From the NCBI GenBank assembly GCA_949295125.1, contig CASFJV010000046.1:111987-175986 (forward strand): a DNA stretch of 64,000 bases, given 5' to 3'. This stretch comes from an uncultured Spirochaetales bacterium. GTDB taxonomy: Bacteria; Spirochaetota; Spirochaetia; Sphaerochaetales; Sphaerochaetaceae. The notes below the pieces were generated by a model. The model saw only the letters and a program-made list of their open reading frames with translations. It was not told where the DNA came from and made no database searches. A program made the position numbers and the translations under genes. Numbering within the stretch: the first letter of the stretch is position 1; each line of letters starts with the position of its first letter. This document shows positions 15,905-24,133 of the stretch, piece after piece.

Positions 15905-17332
15905 ATGGACAATCAGATTAGCAGAATCAGGTACATAAGGGTGCCTGAGAATTTAAAAGTAGTAGAAGGCGATTTCAAAATCGATCCAGGCATCAAGCTT
16001 CCAGTCCAGATCAGTGAAGGACAGAAAAACCTAAGAGAAGAAGATTTAACCATTGAATCAATAGTGGCAGGCATGCTTACCCTAATTGCCTTTGATGATC
16101 TGAATAAGGACATTGAATACTATAAGGCATTTGTCAAGGCTGTTGAGCCTGATATAGCCCAGAACCTGAATGCCGCAGCAATTGCAAAACAGCAGGCTAA
16201 GGACTATGGCTTTGCAGAAGAGCTGTTCCTGGCTGTCTACCATCTTGAACCGCAGAGTGCATCATGCATCAATCTTGCCACACTTTACTCCTACATGTCG
16301 GTTCACGAGGAAGAGGACAACAAGGATCTGGATAAGGCGGATGAATACCTTGCAAAAGCTAAAAGCACACTGCTTGACGGACTCAGGAGATTCGGAGAGA
16401 ACGAAGCAATTCTTTCAGAGCTTGCATCTTTTGAGGGATTCCTTGGGAACCTTGAAGAGGCAAAGGATTATGCAGAGCGCTATATGAAAGTTGCATCGGA
16501 AGGTGAAAGGAAGAGTGAAATGAAAAAGTTCCTCAGCGAGGTCAATTCGCACCTTGAAAGCGACACAGCATTCAAGGAAGCCTATGACTTTGTCATGCTA
16601 GACATGCCTGAGAAGGCAATAGAGGCTGCAGACAGGTTCATAGCAGGGAACAGGAAGCTCTGGAATGGCTATTTCGTCAAGGCATGGGCATTAAGGAAAG
16701 CAAAGAGATACGGAGAGGCAAAGGAAAACCTCCTAAAATGCATTGAGCTTGGCGAAAGCAATTCAGACATATATAACGAACTTTCGATATGCGAACTCGA
16801 AAATGGCGATAAAGAGCTTGCAAAAGCTTATTTGAACAGTGCGATAGATCTTGACGGGACAAATCTCACGGCAATATCAAATCTGGCATTCCTGCATTTG
16901 GCAGATGAGGAATTTGATGAAGCACGGTACTATCTTGAGAAAGCCAGGAGCGTTGCAAAGGATGATGAGATAATAAAATCCCTTATTGTCCAGTATGAGA
17001 AGGCAACTGGTGAAAAGATCGGAGATGTAATCAGCGAGGAAGTTATAGATAGCAAGGAGGATGAGGATATGGCTGAAATAATTGAAGAACTGGAAAAAGG
17101 ACAGGAGGAAGGGCATCACTGCCACCATAACCATGAAGATGGAGGGCATCACTGCTGCCACGGCCATGAGGATGGGCATGAATGCCATAACCATGAAGAG
17201 GGAGAGCACCACTGCTGTCATGGCCATGAAGAGGGACATGAGTGCCATAACCATGAAGAGGGAGAGCACCATTGCTGCCATGGCCATGAAGAGAGGCACG
17301 AAGGGCATCACTGCTGCCATCATCACAAATGA
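15905..17332 (+). CDS. TPR-repeat protein with a His/Cys-rich metal-binding tail
   Basis: A 475-residue soluble protein without signal peptide. Residues about 80-375 contain tetratricopeptide-type helical pairs (for example YGEAKENLLKCIELGESNSDIYNELSICELENGDKELAKAYLNSAIDLD). A short acidic linker follows. Residues about 403-475 are a His/Cys-rich tail built from units such as HHCCHGHEEGHECHNH; the last part is a 60-bp DNA tandem repeat. The tail looks like a nickel/zinc/copper reservoir; the TPR part suggests a protein-binding scaffold. It lies 6 bp upstream of tsaE in the same direction. Function unknown. Confidence 0.8.
   Translation: MDNQISRIRYIRVPENLKVVEGDFKIDPGIKLPVQISEGQKNLREEDLTIESIVAGMLTLIAFDDLNKDIEYYKAFVKAVEPDIAQNLNAAAIAKQQAKDYGFAEELFLAVYHLEPQSASCINLATLYSYMSVHEEEDNKDLDKADEYLAKAKSTLLDGLRRFGENEAILSELASFEGFLGNLEEAKDYAERYMKVASEGERKSEMKKFLSEVNSHLESDTAFKEAYDFVMLDMPEKAIEAADRFIAGNRKLWNGYFVKAWALRKAKRYGEAKENLLKCIELGESNSDIYNELSICELENGDKELAKAYLNSAIDLDGTNLTAISNLAFLHLADEEFDEARYYLEKARSVAKDDEIIKSLIVQYEKATGEKIGDVISEEVIDSKEDEDMAEIIEELEKGQEEGHHCHHNHEDGGHHCCHGHEDGHECHNHEEGEHHCCHGHEEGHECHNHEEGEHHCCHGHEERHEGHHCCHHHK
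17161..17292 (+). repeat. 60-bp in-frame tandem repeat in the His-rich tail
   Basis: About 2.2 copies of a 60-bp unit (compare 17161-17220 with 17221-17280), encoding a 20-residue His/Cys/Glu unit. Nearly identical copies point to recent duplication and probable length variation. Confidence 0.85.
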
Positions 17333-17341
17333 GGAAAAATA

Positions 17342-17779
17342 ATGCTTAGTATCACTACAGCAAGCGAAGAAGAAACAAGGAAAGCCGGAAAAGCTTTTGC
17401 AAGCAGCCTTAAAGAAGGTGATGTTATATCCCTCAGGGGAAGCCTTGGAGCAGGAAAGACTGTATTTGCAAAAGGAATTGCGGAAAACCTTGGAATAGAA
17501 GAAGCTATAGTAAGCCCGACTTTCACTATCGTGCAGGAGTACGATGGAAGGCTGAAAATGTACCATCTCGATCTTTACAGGCTCTCAGGAGAGGATGAGT
17601 TTGAATCCATGGGAGGAGAAGATTTCCTTTACCCTGATGGAGTCACACTCATCGAATGGTCTGAAAAGATAGAAGGAATGCTTCCTGATACCACTATTTA
17701 CATCAATATTGTAATCGGTAGCGATGGGAAAAGGACAATAAGCGCTGAAGGAGGAAGCCATGAATATTCTCTCTCTTGA
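17342..17779 (+). CDS. tsaE: tRNA t6A biosynthesis ATPase TsaE
   Basis: A 145-residue P-loop protein with Walker A GSLGAGKT at residues 33-40 and the family motifs SPTFTIVQEY and HLDLYRL. TsaE is the ATPase that cycles the TsaB-TsaD complex in N6-threonylcarbamoyladenosine formation at tRNA position 37. It overlaps tsaB by 20 bp, indicating translational coupling, and follows the TPR gene by 9 bp. Confidence 0.95.
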   Translation: MLSITTASEEETRKAGKAFASSLKEGDVISLRGSLGAGKTVFAKGIAENLGIEEAIVSPTFTIVQEYDGRLKMYHLDLYRLSGEDEFESMGGEDFLYPDGVTLIEWSEKIEGMLPDTTIYINIVIGSDGKRTISAEGGSHEYSLS

Positions 17780-18458
17780 CACGTCGACGGAGATCCTTTC
17801 GATTGCCCTCAGGACCGAAAAGAGCTATGAAGAGCGCCTTATAAGGGGAAACTTCACACACTCTGAAGATCTTTTAGCAGAAATCATTGACATCCTTGAA
17901 AGAGCAGGCCTCAGCCTGAAGGATCTTGATATCCTGATTGCGGCAAAGGGTCCGGGATCTTTCACAGGGCTTAGGGTCGGCATCGCAACACTTAAGGGAA
18001 TAAGGGCAGCAGGAAATGCAAAGCTTGTGACTGTACCTACTCTTGATGCAATGGCAGAAAGCGTAGGCCAGGTGGCAGAGTACCCTATCCTTCCGGTAAT
18101 CGATGCAAAAAAGAACAGGTTCTACTATGCTCTCTATGCCCATGACATGGCTCCTATTGTCACAGTCAGGGACAGTGCAGCAGAGAATATCTCTTCAGAG
18201 ATCAGGGACTATGGGAAAGTGATAGTCACCGGAGTTGATGCAGATAAGTTCATAGCAAAGATCACTGATGAGGAGACAAGGGCAAAGTTCATTGTGGACA
18301 GGTCATGTCCAAGGAACATCGCATCATCGCTCATAAGGCTTGGCATGAAGAAGCTGGAAGAAGATGGAGAGGATGATATCGGGGAAGGACCGCTTTATGT
18401 AAGGCGCAGCGATGCAGAGGAAGCTTTGCTGAAAAAGATGGAGGAAAACAATGCCTGA
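17760..18458 (+). CDS. tsaB: tRNA t6A biosynthesis protein TsaB
   Basis: A 232-residue ASKHA-fold protein starting MNILSLDTSTEILSIAL, with KGPGSFTGLRVGIATLKG, the TsaB signature. TsaB is the inactive partner that activates TsaD. It overlaps tsaE at its start and trxB by 8 bp at its end. tsaD is not in the window; tsaC is at 57.8 kb. Confidence 0.95.
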   Translation: MNILSLDTSTEILSIALRTEKSYEERLIRGNFTHSEDLLAEIIDILERAGLSLKDLDILIAAKGPGSFTGLRVGIATLKGIRAAGNAKLVTVPTLDAMAESVGQVAEYPILPVIDAKKNRFYYALYAHDMAPIVTVRDSAAENISSEIRDYGKVIVTGVDADKFIAKITDEETRAKFIVDRSCPRNIASSLIRLGMKKLEEDGEDDIGEGPLYVRRSDAEEALLKKMEENNA

Positions 18459-19365
18459 AGTGGATATCTTAATTATTGGTGCTGGCCCTGCAGGTCTTTC
18501 AGCTGCAGGATATGCAGCCCGTTCCGGCCGTTCAGCCATGGCCCTGGATAAGCTTTCCCCTGGTGGGCAGCTGCTGACAATAGATGAGATTGAAAACTAT
18601 CCTGGAGTAAGCTCTGTAAGTGGCTTCAAGCTTGCTGAGGACATGCAGAAGCAGGCTGAGGGTTTTGGAGCATCTGTGGATTTCTCTGAAGTCTTTTCCG
18701 TGGGGAAAAGAGGCGAATGCGATTTTTCCGTAAAGACAGATTCAGGGGAGATAAAGGCAAAAGCCATCATAATTGCAACTGGTGCAAGTCATAGGCATCT
18801 TGGGGCAAAGGGGGAAGAAGAGTACCAGGGAAGGGGCGTAAGCTACTGCGCAACTTGCGATGGCCCGTTCTTCAGGGGCAAGGATGCAGTTGTTGTAGGA
18901 GGCGGAGATACTGCCCTGACGGACGCAATCTACCTTTCCAAGATCTGCAGCAGCGTTACGGTTGTCCACAGGAGAAATGAGTTCAGGGCACAGAAGGCCC
19001 TGCAGCAGAAGCTTTTAAAAACACCGAACATAAAGACAAAGCTATCCCACAATGTGGTTGAGGCCATAGGAGATGGGAAAAAGATAACTGGAGCCAGGCT
19101 TGAAAACGGGGAAATCATAGACTGCTCTGCCCTATTCATTTTCGTTGGAATTATTCCTAACTCCGGTATTTTCAGCAATCTTGTGGAGCTTGACAGTGCC
19201 GGGTTCATAAAGACGGACAGGAAGATGGAGACAAGCGTAAAGGGAATTTTTGCAGCAGGCGATGTAAGGGACACTGTTTTCAGGCAGGTTGCAACGGCTG
19301 CCTCTGATGGAGCCATTGCTGCACACTGGGCTAATGAATATATTACAGAGTCAGAGAAAAACTGA
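18451..19365 (+). CDS. trxB: Thioredoxin-disulfide reductase
   Basis: A 304-residue flavoprotein with the N-terminal FAD site ILIIGAGPAGLSAAGYAARSG, the redox-active CATC at residues 133-136, a second GGGDTA NADPH loop and the C-terminal GIFAAGDVRD. It reduces thioredoxin with NADPH. Co-transcription with tsaEB is implied by the 8-bp overlap; the link is probably not functional. Confidence 0.95.
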   Translation: MPEVDILIIGAGPAGLSAAGYAARSGRSAMALDKLSPGGQLLTIDEIENYPGVSSVSGFKLAEDMQKQAEGFGASVDFSEVFSVGKRGECDFSVKTDSGEIKAKAIIIATGASHRHLGAKGEEEYQGRGVSYCATCDGPFFRGKDAVVVGGGDTALTDAIYLSKICSSVTVVHRRNEFRAQKALQQKLLKTPNIKTKLSHNVVEAIGDGKKITGARLENGEIIDCSALFIFVGIIPNSGIFSNLVELDSAGFIKTDRKMETSVKGIFAAGDVRDTVFRQVATAASDGAIAAHWANEYITESEKN

Positions 19366-19386
19366 AAAACAGCATAAACAAATTCC

Positions 19387-19415
19387 TTGACTGTTGAATT
19401 GGCATGGTTTCTAAT
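19387..19415 (+). promoter_or_regulatory. Promoter of glgA, predicted leaderless
   Basis: TTGACT (19387-19392), 17 nt, TCTAAT (19410-19415), then exactly 6 nt to the ATG at 19422. This argues against the upstream ATG at 19404, which would lie inside the promoter. Confidence 0.6.
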
Positions 19416-19421
19416 AGTTAT

Positions 19422-20858
19422 ATGAACGTTTTAATGGTAACTAGCGAAACTGTGCCTTTTTCTAAATCAGGGGGGCTTGCTGATGTCATAGGAGCCTTGT
19501 CTTTTGCCCTTCAGAAAAGCCTTGTAAATGTCAAAGTGCTGATGCCGATGTATTCTTTCATTGATACAAAAGGATTCAGGAACGGGCCTAAGTTTTCCTT
19601 TGACATGCTCAATAAGCATATTGAGGTAACAACTAAAGTTAAAACAGTTCAAAACGTTGAGTTCGTAGGTCTGGTACACCCCTACTTCACCAAGCGCAAA
19701 GGTATCTACGGAGATACTTCATTTACACCTTATCCAGATAATGCAGAACGCTTTGCATTACTTTCCATGGCAGTGCTTCCCTACCTTGAGGCATCGAATT
19801 ACAAAGCAGATATCATACACTGCCACGACTGGCCTACAGGGCTTGTCCCCTACATAGTCAGAGAGAGCAGGAAAAAGATAAAAACCGTATATACAATCCA
19901 TAACCTTGCATACCAGGGTGAATTCAGCAAATACGACATCCTTCTTTCAGGGCTTCCTATCAAGGAGGAGATCTTTTCCGGTGGAGTGTTCAATTCACGG
20001 CTTAACATGATGAAGGCAGGGCTTAGCTATGCAGATAAGATCACTACAGTAAGCCCCAGCTATGCAGAGGAAATAACTGGAAAGGAACAGGGATGCGGAC
20101 TGGACTGGCTTCTAAAGAAAAGGGAAGAAGACCTTGTGGGAATAATAAATGGCATTGACTACAAGGAATGGAATCCCATGAAGGATAAATTCTTCTCTCC
20201 TGGCTTCAGTGAGAAAAACCTGAAAAACAAGAAACTGCTGAAAGAGGAAGTGCTTAAGGAGTTCGGCCTTTCAAGAGAGCCGGATGTCCCTCTGATTTCC
20301 ATGATAAGCAGGCTTGCAGACCAGAAAGGGTTTGCAGAGCTGCTCAACGGAAGCCCATGCCTGCTTGAGCAGATGCTTATAAAACAGAATTCCAACTATA
20401 TTATCATCGGAACGGGGGATAAAAGGTTTGAAGAAAAGCTTAAAGAGTTAGATAATAAGTACGGGAATCTGAGTGCACGTATCGTATTCTCGAACTCTGT
20501 TGCACACCGTGTTGAAGGAGCATCTGACTTCTTCCTTATGCCATCGCGCTATGAGCCATGCGGGCTGAACCAGATGTATTCACTGCACTATGGTACCCTT
20601 CCCATTGTCCATGCGACAGGTGGATTGAAGGACACAGTGATAGACATCGGGGAAGATAAGGTCCATGGGCAGGGCTTCAGCTTTTCACGCATGGTGCCGG
20701 AAGAGATAGAGAAAGCGGTGGACCGTGCAATTGCATTCTACAGCAACGCACCAAAGGAGGAGTTCGAAGGTGCGAGAATAAGGGCTATGAAGGAGGATTT
20801 CACCTGGGTGAAATCTGCCAATTCATATAAAGTACTTTATAATTCAATTGCCAATTAG
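19422..20858 (+). CDS. glgA: Glycogen synthase
   Basis: About 478 residues, GT5 family: MNVLMVTSETVPFSKSGGLADVIGAL holds the K-S-G-G ADP-glucose site, HCHDWPTGL, YTIHNLAYQG, and the C-terminal PSRYEPCGLNQMYSLHYGT with the catalytic glutamate region. It elongates alpha-1,4-glucan from ADP-glucose. The start at 19422 follows homologues and the promoter position. It is directly followed by glgC, which makes its substrate. Confidence 0.95.
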   Translation: MNVLMVTSETVPFSKSGGLADVIGALSFALQKSLVNVKVLMPMYSFIDTKGFRNGPKFSFDMLNKHIEVTTKVKTVQNVEFVGLVHPYFTKRKGIYGDTSFTPYPDNAERFALLSMAVLPYLEASNYKADIIHCHDWPTGLVPYIVRESRKKIKTVYTIHNLAYQGEFSKYDILLSGLPIKEEIFSGGVFNSRLNMMKAGLSYADKITTVSPSYAEEITGKEQGCGLDWLLKKREEDLVGIINGIDYKEWNPMKDKFFSPGFSEKNLKNKKLLKEEVLKEFGLSREPDVPLISMISRLADQKGFAELLNGSPCLLEQMLIKQNSNYIIIGTGDKRFEEKLKELDNKYGNLSARIVFSNSVAHRVEGASDFFLMPSRYEPCGLNQMYSLHYGTLPIVHATGGLKDTVIDIGEDKVHGQGFSFSRMVPEEIEKAVDRAIAFYSNAPKEEFEGARIRAMKEDFTWVKSANSYKVLYNSIAN

Positions 20859-20868
20859 GGAGGACCAT

Positions 20869-22164
20869 ATGAAAAAAGGCAATAACGTAGTTGCTATCGT
20901 TCTAGGTGGTGGAAGGGGAACAAGGCTTTACCCTCTCACAATGGACAGAAGTAAACCAGCAGTACCATTTGCTGGAAAATATCGTCTAGTCGATATTCCT
21001 ATCTCAAACTGTATCAACAGCAATATGAAGAAGATCTATGTGCTGACTCAGTTCAATACAGCAAGTCTTCACAACCACATTGCAAACACATACAATTTCG
21101 ACCAGTTCTCCAATGGTTTTGTAGAGATTCTGGCAGCTGAGCAGACATACACATCTGAAAGCTGGTACCAGGGAACTGCAGATGCCGTAAGGAAGAACCT
21201 GAAGCATTTTTCAGACCAGAATGCGGATTACTATGTGATCCTCTCCGGAGACCAGCTCTACAGGATGGACTTCAGGGAAATGCTTGACAGGCACATCAAG
21301 AGCGGCGCAGAGCTTACAATTGCCGCAAAGCCAATAAGCAGGTCAGAAGCTACAGGGCTTGGAATTATCGGAGCTGATGAGCACGGAATGATCAAGAAGT
21401 TCTATGAGAAACCTGCAAAGGATATGGATATCTCAGAGTACAAGGTTCCAGAAAAGCTTATGAAGGACCAGCTTGGACAGAAAGTCACAGACAAGAATGA
21501 ATATCTTGCATCAATGGGTATCTACATCTTCACAGCAAAGGCTATGGAACAGGCTCTGAACAACGACAAGACTGATTTTGGAAAGGAGATCATTCCTGAA
21601 ATCATAAAGACAAGGCCGGTTGCAGCCTATCTGTTTGACGGATTCTGGGAAGATATCGGAACGATCAAGGCATTCTATGAGACAAACCTCAACCTTGCTT
21701 CGGAAAAGCCGGCATTCAACTTCTACGATGAGGATATGCCTATCTATACCCACAGGCGCCACCTTCCAGCAACAAAAGCCAACTTCTGCAATATCAGCTG
21801 CAGCCTGGCAAGTGAGGGAAGCATCATTACAAACGCATATATTGTCAATTCCATCATCGGAGTCAGGACATTCATAGAAGCGGGAGCAAGCCTTGATGGA
21901 GTATACTGCATGGGTGCTAGCCATTATGAGACAGAGGAAGAGAAAGAGGAAAATGCAAGGAAGGGCATTCCTAATATCGGAATCGGAAGGGCAACAATCA
22001 TAAAGAAGGCCATCATCAACCAGAACGTCAGGATCGGTGCAAACTGCAGGATCGGAATTGACAATATCGACCGCCCTGAGGGAGATTTCGAAATGTACTC
22101 AGTGCATGATGGAATCATCGTAATCAACAAGAATGCAGTTATTCCAGATGGAACTGTAATTTAA
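20869..22164 (+). CDS. glgC: Glucose-1-phosphate adenylyltransferase
   Basis: About 431 residues from MKKGNNVVAIVLGGGRGTRLYPLT, the nucleotidyltransferase GGGxGTRL loop; further signatures are WYQGTADAVRKN, SGDQLYRMD, and WEDIGTI, with a C-terminal left-handed beta-helix of hexapeptides (IGIGRATIIKKAIINQNVRIG). It forms ADP-glucose from glucose-1-phosphate and ATP for GlgA. The start is set by GGGAGG at 20858-20863. The glgA stop lies 10 bp upstream. Confidence 0.95.
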   Translation: MKKGNNVVAIVLGGGRGTRLYPLTMDRSKPAVPFAGKYRLVDIPISNCINSNMKKIYVLTQFNTASLHNHIANTYNFDQFSNGFVEILAAEQTYTSESWYQGTADAVRKNLKHFSDQNADYYVILSGDQLYRMDFREMLDRHIKSGAELTIAAKPISRSEATGLGIIGADEHGMIKKFYEKPAKDMDISEYKVPEKLMKDQLGQKVTDKNEYLASMGIYIFTAKAMEQALNNDKTDFGKEIIPEIIKTRPVAAYLFDGFWEDIGTIKAFYETNLNLASEKPAFNFYDEDMPIYTHRRHLPATKANFCNISCSLASEGSIITNAYIVNSIIGVRTFIEAGASLDGVYCMGASHYETEEEKEENARKGIPNIGIGRATIIKKAIINQNVRIGANCRIGIDNIDRPEGDFEMYSVHDGIIVINKNAVIPDGTVI

Positions 22165-22186
22165 AGATATCAACCATTAAAACGTT

Positions 22187-22217
22187 AGCGGCATAGCGTA
22201 AAAACTATGCCGCTTTC
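22187..22217 (+). terminator. Terminator of glgAC
   Basis: A 10-bp perfect stem AGCGGCATAG/CTATGCCGCT with an 8-nt loop and a short T tract. Confidence 0.8.
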
Positions 22218-22218
22218 C

Positions 22219-22247
22219 ATTAAAAATGGCTGTAAAGGCAGCCATTT
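22219..22247 (-). terminator. Terminator of ilvE
   Basis: On the minus strand AAATGGCTG/CAGCCATTT with a 6-nt loop followed by TTTAATGG; it faces the glgAC terminator. Confidence 0.75.
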
Positions 22248-22265
22248 GCATTCAAAAGGGAATTA

Positions 22266-23291
22266 TCAGCAGATTTCCCTTATCCATCCTTCTGGGGCTT
22301 CAATCTCCCCTTCCTGGATGCCAACAATAGTCTCCCTCAGCTTTCTTGTGACAGGTCCCATATCATCCATTCCGGATGGAATGCTGATAGTGCCACCCTC
22401 ATAGTCTATTGCACCAACCGGGGAAATCACGGCTGCAGTTCCGCAGAGTGCAGCCTCTGCAAAATCCTTAACCTCTTCAAATGGGACAACCCTTTCTTCA
22501 ACCTTAAGTCCAAGATAGTGCTCTGCAATGTATACAAGGCTCCTTCTTGTGATTGAAGGCAGGATAGTATGGCTCTTCGGTGTAACAACCGTTCCATCCT
22601 TTGTGATGAAAAGGAAGTTTGCACCTCCAGTCTCCTCCACATTTGTCCTTGTAGCTGCATCAAGATACATGTTCTCTGAATAGCCCTTTGAATGTGCAAC
22701 ATGTCCTGGATAGAGGCTCATAGCATAGTTAAGGCCAGCTTTTATATCTCCAGTGCCATGAGGTGCTGCCCTGTCATACTGGCTCAGCATCAGCCTGATA
22801 GGCTTGATTCCACCCTTGAAGTATGGGCCAACCGGAGTAGTGAAAACCCTGAATTCATACTCTGGAGCAGGTGCAACTCCAATAACAGCTCCTGTTCCAA
22901 AAAGGCATGGCCTGATATAAAGTGTAGCCCCTGAGCCGTAAGGAGGAACCCAAGCTGCATTAGCCTTTACAGTCTCATCAACTGCACGCAGGAACATTTC
23001 CTTGCTCACTTCAGGAATCATAAGGCGCTTTGCGGAGCTGATCATCCTCTCTGCATTCAGATCCGGGCGGAATGTTACGATTCTGCCATTCTTTGTGGTA
23101 TATGCCTTAAGGCCTTCAAAACATGTCTGGGCGTACTGGATAACACCAGCGCACTCACTCATAGTGACTGTGCTTTCTCCAGTCAGTCCACCCTCATCCC
23201 ATTTACCAGCCTTATAATGTGCAACGAAGCGGTAATCTGTCGGGATATAGCCAAAACCAAGCTTTCCCCAATCCAAGTCTTTTTTCTCCAT
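22266..23291 (-). CDS. ilvE: Branched-chain amino acid aminotransferase
   Basis: About 341 residues of the fold-type IV PLP family: QTCFEGLKAYTTKNGRI, RPCLFGTGAVIGV, the PLP lysine region GDIKAGLNYAMS, and TVVTPKSHTILPSITRRS. It interconverts Leu/Ile/Val and their 2-oxo acids. The ATG at 23291 is preferred over the TTG 15 nt upstream because GGAGGG lies 7 nt before it. It follows the Nudix gene by about 40 bp on the same strand. Confidence 0.93.
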   Translation of the reverse strand: MEKKDLDWGKLGFGYIPTDYRFVAHYKAGKWDEGGLTGESTVTMSECAGVIQYAQTCFEGLKAYTTKNGRIVTFRPDLNAERMISSAKRLMIPEVSKEMFLRAVDETVKANAAWVPPYGSGATLYIRPCLFGTGAVIGVAPAPEYEFRVFTTPVGPYFKGGIKPIRLMLSQYDRAAPHGTGDIKAGLNYAMSLYPGHVAHSKGYSENMYLDAATRTNVEETGGANFLFITKDGTVVTPKSHTILPSITRRSLVYIAEHYLGLKVEERVVPFEEVKDFAEAALCGTAAVISPVGAIDYEGGTISIPSGMDDMGPVTRKLRETIVGIQEGEIEAPEGWIREIC

Positions 23292-23330
23292 CTTCTTTCC
23301 CTCCAAAAGATATTACCTGAAACGATAAAA

Positions 23331-23726
23331 CTAAAGCAGTTTCTTTTCAACTATGAAAGAGGCTATCTTCCTATCAGTTTCCGCAAAATCGAGCGTTTCA
23401 AGTTCTGCTTTGCCTACCATCCTTGCCTCCGTATGGAAATTCAGCGTGAATGACTGATCTTTGATGTCAATCAGGCAGACTTTCTGATGGTAGAGAGTAT
23501 CCTTATTCGTGAAGTCAAAGGAAAGGATTTCATCCCCTACCTCAATGCTCACCCCAAGCTCTTCCATGTACTCTCTCCTGAGAGTATCTGCAATGCTCTC
23601 TCCCCACCTGTTCTTTCCTCCGGGAAATTCATATTTTCCTGAAATAGAGCCTCCTTTGCTCCTCTTTGCGACAAGCACCCTGCCATTGCTGATGAAAACG
23701 CCGGCAGTTGTAATCCTTTCCTCCAT
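23331..23726 (-). CDS. Nudix hydrolase, MutT-like
   Basis: A 131-residue protein with a complete Nudix box GGKNRWGESIADTLRREYMEELGV (residues about 36-59, coordinating Mg) and the KYEFPGGK lead-in. It resembles 8-oxo-dGTP diphosphatases that clean oxidised nucleotides; the substrate is inferred. A GGAGGGAAT site precedes its ATG, 8 bp after the membrane protein gene. Confidence 0.87.
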   Translation of the reverse strand: MEERITTAGVFISNGRVLVAKRSKGGSISGKYEFPGGKNRWGESIADTLRREYMEELGVSIEVGDEILSFDFTNKDTLYHQKVCLIDIKDQSFTLNFHTEARMVGKAELETLDFAETDRKIASFIVEKKLL

Positions 23727-23734
23727 ATTCCCTC

Positions 23735-24133
23735 CTACAGAATGATGAATCCAGGAAAGATCAGATCCAAGGCAAATGCAATGGAAAAAGCCATGCCTTT
23801 CCTGAAATTTGAATTGCTTAAAAGATCCCCGCTGAAGATGGCTTCAACCTCATCACCGCCTTTTTTCCCCTTTATTGCAAAAGCTGCAAAGAAAAGGGCA
23901 ATAGCTGGAAGAAGATCTCCAAGTATGGCAGGCCCCGGATATAACGGGAAAAGAAGGGTCATAAATGAGAGCAGCAGCACAGAAATAAATACTGCTCTCT
24001 TGACCTTCAGATTCCGCTCCAGCATGCGTTTTATCCTGAGCACTGATGCAAGTTCTGCCTTATAGACTTCCATAAATGAAAGAAGGGCTGCAAAGGCAAT
24101 GATGAAAAGCCTTATGGGATAAAGCTGTATCAT
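23735..24133 (-). CDS. Small integral membrane protein
   Basis: A 132-residue protein with about four hydrophobic helices and a positively charged loop (KRMLERNLKVKR); no family recognised. Its ATG overlaps the NAD(P)HX repair gene stop as ATGA and it is followed closely by the Nudix gene, so it belongs to a housekeeping operon. Confidence 0.7.
   Translation of the reverse strand: MIQLYPIRLFIIAFAALLSFMEVYKAELASVLRIKRMLERNLKVKRAVFISVLLLSFMTLLFPLYPGPAILGDLLPAIALFFAAFAIKGKKGGDEVEAIFSGDLLSNSNFRKGMAFSIAFALDLIFPGFIIL

Noticed and set aside
17161..17292. CRISPR-like direct repeats
   Set aside because: The repeats are contiguous, in frame and coding, without unique spacers.
17082..17342. Alternative frames across the His-rich tail repeat
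   Set aside because: The 60-bp period is a multiple of three, so all frames stay open by chance; the TPR frame has the family support.
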